DNA of 13,239 nucleotides from Cylindrodendrum hubeiense (taxonomy: Eukaryota > Ascomycota > Sordariomycetes > Hypocreales > Nectriaceae): positions 1-13,239 of the forward strand of contig JAANBB010000724.1 of the NCBI GenBank assembly GCA_014621425.1, in the 5' to 3' direction. A program made the position numbers and the translations under genes. Positions 1 to 8,501 of the stretch are shown one piece after another. The notes under the pieces are model-generated. The model worked only from the letters and a program-made list of their open reading frames with translations, did not search any database and was not told where the DNA came from. Numbering within the stretch: position 1 is the first letter of the stretch; each line of letters begins with the position of its first letter.

Positions 1-1456
1 GAGGCGTCCAGGGCGTCTTATTAAACGACGGCAACTACATGCCATGTGTAGGGTAAAGCGCTATGAAATGAATAGCGAAGCTCATTGCATTGGAATGGGA
101 TTAACTTAGATACTCACGGAAACCTCCGAAAGCGAGACGATCGCCTCTGCCATCGCACGACTTGGACTAAGCAGCTTGTCTAAATGACCAAGCGATGATG
201 CTGTGGCTGCAGCTGTAACTTACTGCAGAACCCAAACAAACCCCTCCATCCGTGGGCCTCACCCAGACCGGACGCGCTCTTCCACTTTGCCTTGCACCCT
301 TCGCCTTGCATCTGTCGCCGGGCATCAAATGCGAGCGAGCAGATGCAACCAGGGACCTGTGTCAGGTACGTCCGCCACACCGGGAAAAAGTCGTTGACAC
401 GCACATCCGCATCCCAGGCAGAGATCGGAATCGACCCAACACTCACTTGCACTTCCGCTCCGCCTTGTGATCTCACAGTGCATATCCCAGTATCCAAGTA
501 TCCAAGTATCAGGCCACCACCACTTCGCCTCCTGTATCTGGTAGTCCCGTCTCCCCTCCGTCTCTCCCCTCCGTCAAATCCCCCCTGCTTCTCACGATTC
601 AACAAGAAATTCCACATCCGCATCCCCATTGACCGAACTAAACAACAAACACCACCGATAACCACTGGCATCCACCCAAATCCGCCAAAACACCACCCAA
701 GCATCATCAGGTGGTCAGCTCAACGCCCTACCGCACCTCCGGGGACCCAATCTCTCTTCCCCCGAACAACACCCCCGGGCCAATACCTTGCAATACGGGC
801 TGTCGTGCAAACATCGCTCAACGTGACCGTCTTTTACCAGCTCCGCCCGTCCCCGGCACGCCACCCGTCTCCTCACCTTGCGGCATCATCGTCTGCTCAC
901 CTCGTCACCTCGTCTCAAACCCCACGCCTCCCACTTGTTATCCTCGCCTCCCTGACCTCGCAACCCTGCCCTGTCAGTGTTTCCTTAAACCTCCCTGTCC
1001 GTCCAGTACCGCCCTTTACCGCCCTACGGCCTATACCGCCACCCTCTTCCATCATTCTTCGCCCCTTCCTCAGCGACCCACGCTGACGGGCTGACTAGGG
1101 TTACCATCTTGGGTCCATTGCCATCCCATCTGCAGATTGTCGCAACCAAGCCTTGTCCATTACCTAGTCCCCTGACCTAGCCCTCGCAACCCCCAATCTC
1201 TTAGTGTAGCCATCGCCACAGGGGTCACTCTGTAGACGCCGCTCAAGCTCCACAGCTCTTTCGATACCGACCTCCTTCTCACCACCGCCTTTTGGTTGTA
1301 TGAGTTGTCTGACCAGGGCCGAAGACTATTTCTTTCGCCTCGGCCGCCCTCGAGTTGAGAGTTGATGTCCTGAGCATATCCCTCGACTTCCAGTCTCCCC
1401 TCTCCCATCCCATTTCTTGTACCTCCCCGCCAAGTCAAAGTCACCCCCCCGCAGTC
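1..1456 (+). promoter_or_regulatory. Upstream region and CT-rich leader of ccg-9, no credible gene
   Basis: About 1.45 kb with no supported coding gene. From about 230 to 1450 the top strand is strongly pyrimidine-rich, as in promoters and leaders of highly expressed filamentous-fungal genes. The long open frames here are Pro/Ser/Thr-rich readings of that C-rich composition; they lack family signatures and several open only at non-ATG codons. Three CCCCT stress-response-like pentamers cluster at 553-557, 566-570 and 582-586, but chance is high in such sequence. A short tandem repeat (unit AGTATCCA, about 2.6 copies) lies near 490-511. Positions 1-180 show nothing recognisable. The transcription start cannot be located from sequence alone. 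Confidence 0.6.
1300..1373 (+). promoter_or_regulatory. Two overlapping upstream ORFs in the putative ccg-9 leader
   Basis: An ATG at 1300 opens a 21-codon reading frame ending in TGA at 1363-1365. The last A of that stop is the first base of a second ATG (1365-1367), giving a two-codon ORF (Met-Ser) that stops at 1371-1373. The main ATG follows at 1457. If the transcript starts upstream of 1300, these uORFs would sit 84-157 nt before the main start and could tune translation by reinitiation. Whether they lie in the mRNA is not known. Confidence 0.35.
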
Positions 1457-3987
1457 ATGACACCCAACCCGGTCCGCAAGTTCTCCACGGGAGCTTCCTC
1501 CCATCGCAAGAGGCAGATGAGCCTTATTGTCGAGAAGGAAGGTCAACTTGGAGCTTCTCTTACCGTAAGTTGTGTTTTTATGAGTCCCGTCCACCCACCT
1601 AGTAGTATGATGCCAATGGCGTCGCTACTTGTCTACCTATTCACTTAGCATGGGACTAACATGACACCAGACCCTATACCTCGGTATCTCAGCTGTCTTT
1701 GCTGATGACCACACGGCTGTCGTTGCCCTCGCCATCCACGATACCACATACCTCCTCGACTTTTCTGTCAAGCACGTCGCCCTCGATGAGGACGTTCGTG
1801 AGGGCAATGATCTCATTGCCGACCACATCATCTCCGAGGTTGAGAACTACGAGCATGAGAACTTTGTCAAGTTCATCGGTGCCGGTCTCCCCACCTCACT
1901 CAAGTACATGAGCCCTACTCTCTGCTCACGCCTCTGGCTTGACCTTGACATCATCCCCGTCGTTCTGCGACCCGACTCCGAAGCCAAGGAAAAGAGCTTC
2001 TGGGACGTCAAGCGTGTTGATGAGCAGGCCGACTCCATGGTCCGCAAGTGCATCCTGTAAGTTTCCCCGACTATCTACAATTCCATTGCTAACGGAACGG
2101 CGTTAGAAACTTTGGTCCCTCTTTGGTTCCTCTGCTGCAGGTCGGCTGGAGGGGCATTGTCCAGACCGATGCTGGCTTCCGAGTTCACCTCACCACCGTT
2201 GGGGATCACAAGGCGACTTGCAGCAGCCCCACATGGAACACCATGCAGGTCTATGCCAACAGGCTGCGCGAGAAGAAGACCAAGGTTGCCTTCTTCAGCA
2301 GCACTCCTCAGGGTGGAGGTGTCGCTCTCATGCGCCACGCTCTTGTCCGACTCTCTCGTCTGCTAGGTGTTGACCTGGTGTGGTATGGTATGTAACGTCG
2401 CAGACCAAACAGCGAAGACCTTTTACTAACGGCCTCTCAGTCCCCAAGCCGCGACCTGGTGTCTTCCGAATCACCAAGAATGTGCACAACATTCTCCAGG
2501 GCGTCAGCCACCCCGATCAGCGCATCTCAACCGAGGAGAAGGCCTCTATCACCGGTTGGATTGAAGAGAATGCCAACAGATACTGGCTCTCTGAGGGTGG
2601 CCCTCTCCGTCCCCCAGAGGAGGGTGGTGCCGATGTCATCATCGTGAGTTAACTCCTTGGCCCCACACCCCGGGAATCTCCACCCGGAATCCGGGGTAGC
2701 GTCTCCGCAATATCCATTCTCCACACGACGCAGTGACGATGGCTGACTCCAAAGTAGATTGATGATCCTCAAATGCCCGGCCTCATCCCGTTGATCAAGA
2801 AGATCACCCCCAACCGCCCCGTTCTCTACCGATCTCACATCCAGATCCGCAGCGACCTTGTCGCCATCGAGGGCTCTCCTCAGGCCGATATCTGGGCCTT
2901 CCTCTGGGGCAACATCCAGCACGCCGATATCTTCATCAGCCACCCCATCCCCAAGTTTGTGCCACTCAACGTTCCCCGCGAGAAGGTTGTCTACCTTCCC
3001 GCCACCACTGACTGGCTCGATGGCCTCAACAAGCCCATGAACAAGTGGGACACTGGCTACTATGGTCACATCTACAACCAGCAGTGTCACTCCCAGCGAA
3101 TGACTCCTCTTGAGTGGCCCAACCGTATGACTTCAACTCCACCCTACATTTGTAACGGCCGCTAACCTAATCTCTAGGCAAGTACATTGCCCAGGTCGCT
3201 CGATTCGATCCCGCCAAGGGTATCCCGACCGTCATCGACTCGTACGCCGAATTCCGACGCCAGTGCGCCGAGGCTGGCATCACCGATGTTCCCCAGCTTG
3301 TTGTGTAAGTTTGGCCCTGATTATTACTGAATATTCACTGACTTCTCTAGTTGCGGCAACGGCTCCATCGATGACCCCGATGCCACCATCATCTTTGACC
3401 AGACCATGAACCAACTCGAGACTCACTACCCCGAGCTTCTTCCCGACTGCAGCATCATCCGCCTTGAGCCCAACGACCAGCTCCTCAACATGGTCATTGC
3501 CAATGCCCACGTTATTCTGCAGCTCTCTACCCGCGAAGGATTCGAGATCAAGGTGTCCGAGGCCCTCCACGCCGGTGTCCCCGTCATCTGCTCCAACGAG
3601 GGTGGTATCCCGACCCAGGTCAAGGAGAACGTCAACGGTTTCCTTGTCACTCCCGGCGACTACAAGGCCGTTGCTGGTCACCTCATGAACCTGTTCACCG
3701 ACGAGGATCTCCACGCTAAGATGAGCTACGAGGCCCGCAACGGTGTCAGCGATGAGGTCGGCACCGTCGGCAACGCCCTCGGATGGTTCTACCTCGCGGC
3801 CAAGTTCGCCGAGAATGGCGTCAAGCCCGGTCTGGCTGGCGATGAGAAGTGGGTCAACGACATGGCTCGCGACGAGGCCAAGATCCCCTACACCGAGGGC
3901 GAGAACCGCCTCCCTCGACGCTACACTCAGAAGGCCCCCGAGGCACCCGCTGAGGAAGATGAGGAAGAGGAGGAGGATGACGAGTAA
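1457..3987 (+). CDS. ccg-9: Trehalose phosphorylase / CCG-9 type trehalose synthase (GT4 family), 7 exons
   Basis: Exons 1457-1564, 1671-2056, 2107-2387, 2441-2643, 2758-3124, 3178-3304 and 3351-3987 join to a 702-aa protein without a frame break. Introns are 46-114 nt, with donors such as GTAAGT, GTATGT and GTGAGT and CTAAC/CTGAC branch points. The C-terminal half is a retaining GT-B glycosyltransferase: the EX7E motif is at residues 553-561 (EGFEIKVSE), followed by HAGVPV and an SNEGGIP nucleotide-sugar loop. The family (fungal trehalose phosphorylase, Neurospora clock-controlled gene 9) interconverts trehalose plus phosphate with glucose plus glucose-1-phosphate in the cytosol and affects stress tolerance and conidiation. 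The start at 1457 is the first in-frame ATG and has G at -3. The protein ends in a run of Glu/Asp (last ~15 residues), possibly disordered. A CT-rich leader precedes the gene. The family assignment is firm; the reaction direction in vivo is not. Confidence 0.9.
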
Positions 3988-4246
3988 ACCTTCCTGGGTT
4001 TCGATATTATTTGAATAAGGAGGCGGATAGATGAGTTCTGGGACATTAGGTTCGGTAGAATTGGGACGGATTGTTCATGATCATGATCGGGGCATGACTG
4101 GCTATGGTCGGGACGAATTCCACTCAACATCACATTATAGTTACGATTATGAAATACCACACTTCAAGTGGTTTGATGATTTAGACTCTATCCTGCTCTT
4201 TGTGTGTTGGTGATAAACATTGAAAATTGACTAAATCTCTAACACA
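3988..4246. other. Convergent intergenic spacer between ccg-9 and the HELL-domain gene
   Basis: A 259-bp AT-richer spacer between two convergent stop codons. It should hold the 3' UTRs and polyadenylation signals of both genes. An AATAAG-like element lies about 25 bp after the ccg-9 stop. No further gene is visible. Confidence 0.5.
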
Positions 4247-5223
4247 TCAGCTTCCCTGTTTCGCTAGGAAGCTTTCCTCCGATTGCTGCATTGTTGAATA
4301 CAAGGTGGTAAAGTCCACATTGTTCACAACACCAGCAACTGCAATGCTGCGCCCGTCCGCAGTGATATCTGAAATGTCCTGTTCAATACCCATCTCTTTC
4401 CCCTCTGCGTTGACAAACCCCGTTAGAGTCACACTGTGATCCGTGGCTTTGACGCCGCGGATAGTCTGCCCGGTTCGCTCGAATACGACGGTCTTTAGTG
4501 CTTTTTCGCAGATCCCTTGGAATGCGTTGATGATGGCCCGCTGTTGACCAAACTCGCGAACTAAGTCTTCTTTCTCTTCAACGTCTCTTGATGCTAGGGC
4601 TTCAGCCTCATACAGTACAACCGCTTTCAGATCGTTATTAGCCTCGGCAAGTTTTTTGCCGAGCAGGGCTTCCATATGCTCAAGCATTTGGTCTTTCAGA
4701 TCCTTGATCATGCCCTCTTGGCGGGCCATTTTGAGACTATTTTAGACGCGTCAGCCAGTTCATATGGGCTTCGATCTCAGTAAATAGGCGAAACAAACTA
4801 GTTGGCAGTGTCAAGCGTGACGTTTAGTATTTTGGTACATCCATTCAGTTGCCCCTTCAGTGTCCGAATTTGGTCCTGACGGAGAAACCCAATTTTGACA
4901 TTGTCAATCATGGATATCTTCTGATCGGTGGAATGTCTCATCCAGTGATTAAGGGACTCGTTGAACTTGGTGCATACTCGGTGACAGTTTTCGAGGGCAA
5001 GGTTGATCTCCTGGCCGAGGATGAGTCCGGAACGTTGTTCATTGATGGCAGAATCCAGTTGGGTTAGAAGTGGCTTGACTAACTGGAGCTCATCTCGAAT
5101 ATTTTGCACAGCCTCGGGAGCATTTCGAATATTATCAATGGTGTTGGAGAGGAGTTGGACGCCCTGAAAAGCAGCACCAACGATACCTACAACCGAGGCG
5201 GTGATGCTTAGAGGATCGGCCAT
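4247..5223 (-). CDS. HELLF-like cell-death effector: HeLo-like domain plus two C-terminal amyloid-like pseudo-repeats
   Basis: Exon 1 runs 5223-4799 and exon 2 4736-4247, giving 304 aa. The 62-nt intron (4798-4737) has donor GTTTGT, branch CTGAC and acceptor TAG; the donor G completes an in-frame TAG, so unspliced reading stops at residue 141. The ATG at 5223 is the first in frame. Residues 1-141 match the fungal HeLo-like N-terminal domain (Helo_like_N, PF17111): it begins MADPLSITASVVGIVGAAFQ and has a glycine-zipper pattern G13-x3-A17-x3-G21, followed by amphipathic helices. Residues ~143-225 are charged and helical, coiled-coil-like. Residues 234-248 and 263-277 are two related segments starting 29 residues apart, followed by aromatic F284 and Y288. 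In HET-S, HELLF and HELLP proteins this layout is a membrane-permeabilising domain held inactive until its C-terminal prion-forming region is templated. The matching motif in the divergent NLR (5783-5827) supports a receptor-effector pair. Cell-death activity is inferred. Confidence 0.82.
4331..4375 (-). other. Effector amyloid-like pseudo-repeat 2
   Basis: Encodes residues 263-277, ISDITADGRSIAVAG, followed by VVN. It matches repeat 1 at I1, A6, S10, G15 and all hydrophobic positions. The linker between the repeat cores is 14 residues, rich in Gly and charged residues. Aromatic residues F284 and Y288 follow within 11 residues, recalling the aromatic C-terminal loop of HET-s that packs on the solenoid. 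Confidence 0.75.
4418..4462 (-). other. Effector amyloid-like pseudo-repeat 1
   Basis: Encodes residues 234-248 of the HELL-domain protein, IRGVKATDHSVTLTG, followed by FVN. Hydrophobic residues alternate with polar ones, with Ala at position 6 and Gly at position 15, as expected for two short beta-strands of a HET-s-type solenoid rung. It aligns without gaps to the second effector repeat and to the NLR N-terminal motif. Calling it amyloid is inference from pattern, copy number and gene context. Confidence 0.75.
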
Positions 5224-5725
5224 CTTTGGATGTAAGTTGGTAGCGGAAGGAGACAAGTTGGGGACTTCAAGGGTTCCCGTTGGCGGTATACTGTTGGCTC
5301 CCCAGAGTTATTAAAGATACTTAGTTGCAAGGGAAACTTGCCGAGGAGACTTGTAGGCTAACGTCTCCTTTAAAAGAAACCAGAAGCGCCAATAGAAATG
5401 AGTGACGAAATCGGTTGCGAAAAGAATTGCACCGAAGCGCCATCACAGCGCTTGAATGAGATATATTTAGTCCTGGTGCTGCAAGTCTCATCTATTATTA
5501 TATCAGGCTGCGTGCGCAAATACAGTGATTGGTGACCTCAAGAACCAACCATGCTTGTGGCCGGCCCGCTGGCCGGCCTAGCCTGCCTTCAGCTTATAGA
5601 GCTGTAGAGTAGGCTCAGCTTGGGTCCTAAAATAGCGGCTGTGTTTCCGCATAAATCTACTCCAAAGTACCCGTGCATCTTGAACCAGCAACGGATTCTT
5701 TGGTTCTGGTACTTTCGGTGTCGTT
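5224..5725. promoter_or_regulatory. Divergent promoter shared by the HELL-domain effector and the NLR
   Basis: About 500 bp separate the two divergent ATGs, so both genes likely share control elements and stay genetically linked. An AT-rich GATATATTTA stretch near 5459-5468 could serve as a TATA-like element for the NLR. A duplicated TGGCCGGC octamer (5558-5565 and 5570-5577) lies about 150 bp before the NLR start. No gene is visible in the interval. Confidence 0.5.
5558..5577 (+). repeat. Duplicated TGGCCGGC element in the divergent promoter
   Basis: Two copies of TGGCCGGC start 12 bp apart, separated by CCGC. The second copy is extended to the palindrome GGCCGGCC. The element is GC-rich in an otherwise AT-richer promoter. 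CCG/CGG half-sites of this sort are typical targets of fungal Zn2Cys6 regulators, but no factor can be named from sequence. Confidence 0.4.
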
Positions 5726-8501
5726 ATGTCAACCCAACAACTGGACCCGGGGGACAATGCCCAGCCAGCGAGCCGGCAAGAGATCCACAACGTTTACGCA
5801 ACCAATGGAGGGATATCTCTGGCGGGGAGCTTTAAAAACTGTACTATTGGAGGCACTCATCACTGTAAGCGCTCTCGCAATAGCCTCTCTCGCAAGACCC
5901 AACCCGCTAAAGATTTCGTGCGCAGTGACGACTCGAGAAAAGGTCACCCAATGCCGCAATACTATTTTCGTCAGCGATCCCAAAATTGACCGAGCGAGTC
6001 TCATCAGCACAAAAGGTCAAAGAACTCCAGGCACCTGTGAATGGATTCGAGAAAATCCCCACTATCAATCTTGGCTGGCTGGGAAGTCGCCGCTTCTTTG
6101 GATATCGGGTGGCCCTGGCAAAGGAAAAACAGTTCTATCACTATTCCTCAACGAGGAGATAGAGAAAGTTTGCGAGGCGACTCCTGATCGCCTATTGTTC
6201 CACTTCTGCCGTTTTCAGGACGAAAGATACAACAACACCATCAATGTGCTACGGAGCCTGATCTATCAAATTTTGGAGTTCAGCATAGACGGACCCGAGG
6301 TTGAGCAGGCCCTGCAGTATTTCGACACTCCCGAAAAAGCTCAGTTTGCCCTGTCAAATTTCGAATGCCTATGGACTATTCTAGAGAAGCTTTTGGCACA
6401 GCAGGACCTCCCAACCATCTTCTGCATCATTGATGGAGTCGATGAATGCGACTCGTCTCACTTGCTGGTGGCGAAACTCCACGACTATTGTTCAATGCAG
6501 GCCCAAAACAACCATAATACAGGGCTAAGGTTAGCGATTATAGGTCGCGAGATCGAAGGATTGGATACATTCCCTAGCATTAAGCTCGATCCAGACAACG
6601 AAGAGAAGGTACATGACGACGTTGCGAAAACCATCTCCTTTAATTTGGAGCCGCTGGCGAGAATACCGGGATTCAACGAAGCTATTCGCTCCCAAGTTGA
6701 GAAGTCGCTTTTGGAACGCGCCGAAGGGTCCTTTTTGTGGGTTGGCTTTGTCATTGATGAACTATCCAGGAAAAAGACGTGCATCGAGATCCAGGACACG
6801 ATACAAACCCTACCAAAAGGCTTGCATCCAATCTTTGCCAGGATGCTGCACCAAATCGAGAGCAACCAGCGCCAGACCAGTGCCTTGATACTGAACTGGA
6901 TTGCTCTGGCAGAGAAGCCTCTTGCTCTCAATGAACTGGCCGCTGTCATTGGGGTTCAGCCTGGAGACCACGATTTGCCTATCGAAAGAGTCACACAGGA
7001 CAGGGTTATGATCTGCCACCCGATTCTCAAATTGCACAATAACCAAATCCTATTTGTACACAAATCTGCCAAAGAATATTTGTTACGCGAGAAGCATGAT
7101 ACAGATCGAGTACTTGAGGAGTTTCGCATCAAAGCCGATCAAGGTCATGGGCTGCTAGCCCAGAAATGCTTGGATGTCCTCGAGGCCAGTGCTTTGCAAT
7201 ACACCAATCTGGGCTCCGTCAAAACACCCTGGCAGGGCGCATCCCCTTTGCTTGAATATGCAATGTTTCACTGGCACAACCACAGCAGACTTTCTTCAAG
7301 AGACACCAAGGGTCTCTTCAATCCAAACCGGTCATTTTTTAAGTCGCCGTCAGTGGTACGAATGAATTGGATGGAGATATACAATACGTGGTGTGCCCGA
7401 AACGGTAAACAAAAAGCACCCGGGACATCACTGCACATGGCTTCTTTCTTCGCTATTATTCCTTGGATCGAAATTGCTTTGGACAGGGATAGTTCTGTAT
7501 CTCGTGTCCGAGCATGGCGATTCCGCAAAACCATCGACATCATGGATCCTCCTTTTACGCCACTAGGGTGGGCAGTTATAGGCGGAGACGAGAATGCAGT
7601 GCAGATTCTACTTGAGTCCGGTGCCGATATTCATTCAAAGAATGAGTGGGATCATACTGCCTTGATTTGTGCAGTAAGGCAAGGACACGAGCCAATAGTG
7701 CGACTTCTCCTTGATCACGGTGCTGATGTCAATTACAAGACGAGATTTATCAGTCCGGCAGTAGTTAACGCTGCGGAAGAGGGACATATATCCATACTTA
7801 GATTGCTGCTTAGTCGAGGTGCTAAGATTGACAATCTAGGTACATGTAACTCTACAGCATTGATCAAGGCCACAGAGAGAGTCGACACTTCAATGATGCG
7901 ACTCATAATTGACTCAGGCGCCAGCATCGATTCGAAAGATGTACAGGGCGTCAATGCCCTCAGAACTGCAATTGCCTGTTGTCACGATTCAAAAACCAGA
8001 CTATTCTTTGAACGAGGTGTCTCGATTGAAGGACGAGACGAATCATCAGGATATGGAGTCACATTGGGATGTGAGGGAATGGTTTCGCTCTTGCTGGACT
8101 ACGGTGCCGATGTGAATTTGAGTAGAACTTGGTGTTATTCTATAATCAAGGAGACACCAATTATTCATGCGGCCGGTTATGGACTGGACCAGGTAGTAAG
8201 GCTGCTATTAAACCACGGTGCTGACGTTAACGCAAGGGCCAGCCGAACCATCCGACCCTCAGGGCGTTATCGCCATCGCCTAGGTATTTGGCGCAGGGTC
8301 TGGGGGTACTATGGTGCTCACATGGAAGGCTCGGCGGTAGTGTATGCTACTAAAGGTGGCCATACGACAACAGTCCGGCTACTCCTGGATCATGGTGCCG
8401 ATATTAGTATAAAGGATGAATATGAGAGGACAGCGCTCGTATGGGCGCGTGAAAAGGGTTACAGAGAAATTGAGCAGATGCTACTCGAGCATGCTACTTA
8501 G
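5726..8501 (+). CDS. NOD-like receptor: N-terminal amyloid-like motif, NACHT NTPase, ankyrin repeats
   Basis: Exons 5726-5864 and 5926-8501 give 904 aa. The 61-nt intron has donor GTAAGC, a CTAAA branch and acceptor GCAG. The 46-residue first exon carries the motif IHNVYATNGGISLAG (residues 20-34), then CTIGG. NACHT: P-loop GGPGKGKT at 108-115 (Lys114) after the LLWI strand, and Walker B-like FCIIDGVDE at 212-220. The usual fungal NLR sequence before the P-loop (GTCEWI ... WLAGKSPLLWI) is present. A winged-helix-like region includes LPKGL at 342-346 and AEKPLALNELA near 375-385. From residue 591 to the end there are about nine ankyrin repeats of the form TAL-x-A-x2-GH-x2-VRLLLDHGAD. Fungal NLRs sense ligand through such repeats and oligomerise through NACHT; the N-terminal motif would then template the effector encoded divergently at 4247-5223. 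The ligand is unknown. NLR class is certain; the signalling role is inferred. Confidence 0.9.
5783..5827 (+). other. NLR N-terminal amyloid-like signalling motif
   Basis: Encodes residues 20-34 of the NLR, IHNVYATNGGISLAG, followed by SFKN. It matches the two effector segments at I1, A6 and G15 in all three copies, with V/I at positions 4 and 11, L/V at 13, small residues at 12 and 14, and a turn-type residue (D, G or N) at 8. A single copy at the receptor N terminus against two in the effector is the known arrangement of NWD2/HET-S-type pairs. Confidence 0.78.
7557..8498 (+). repeat. Ankyrin repeat array of the NLR
   Basis: About nine ankyrin repeats of roughly 33 residues fill NLR residues 591-904. 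Clear units begin at TPLGWAVIGG, HTALICAVRQGH, SPAVVNAAEEGH, STALIKATERV, VNALRTAIACC, TPIIHAAGYG, GSAVVYATKGGH and RTALVWAREKG. The sixth unit (GVTLGCEGMVSLLLDYGADVN) lacks the first helix. An insertion of about 40 residues rich in Arg and Tyr follows the seventh. Repeats are diverged at DNA level, so there is no sign of recent unequal crossing-over. Confidence 0.85.

Noticed and set aside
490..511. Short tandem repeat of AGTATCCA
   Set aside because: Only about 2.6 copies in noncoding sequence; too short to support a function.
180..707. Minus-strand open frame of 175 codons, Gly-rich
   Set aside because: It is the antisense of the same C-rich tract; the Gly/Arg/Trp-rich composition mirrors strand bias.
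292..1086. Long plus-strand open frame of 264 codons, Pro/Ser/Thr-rich
   Set aside because: It follows from the C-rich, pyrimidine-biased composition of the ccg-9 upstream region, overlaps other open frames of the same kind, and shows no domain or coding signature.
2527..3090. Minus-strand open frame of 187 codons
   Set aside because: Antisense to well-supported ccg-9 exons 4 and 5 and spans their intron; a codon-bias shadow.
4744..4751. GACGCGTC palindrome containing ACGCGT
   Set aside because: It lies inside the effector intron, far from any replication gene, so it is probably a chance match.
4799..4944. Alternative effector donors (GGATGTACC, AACGTCACG, GGGTTTCTC)
   Set aside because: The first two put exon 2 out of frame. 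The third is in phase but removes a conserved part of the HeLo-like domain. Only TA|GTTTGT keeps both.
5673..5925. Unspliced upstream extension of the NACHT reading frame
   Set aside because: The extension opens at GTG and lacks family similarity. Splicing 5865-5925 instead joins a genuine ATG exon carrying the amyloid-like motif, with good donor and acceptor sites.
6485..6949. Minus-strand open frame of 154 codons
   Set aside because: Antisense to the NACHT and winged-helix coding region; no independent features.
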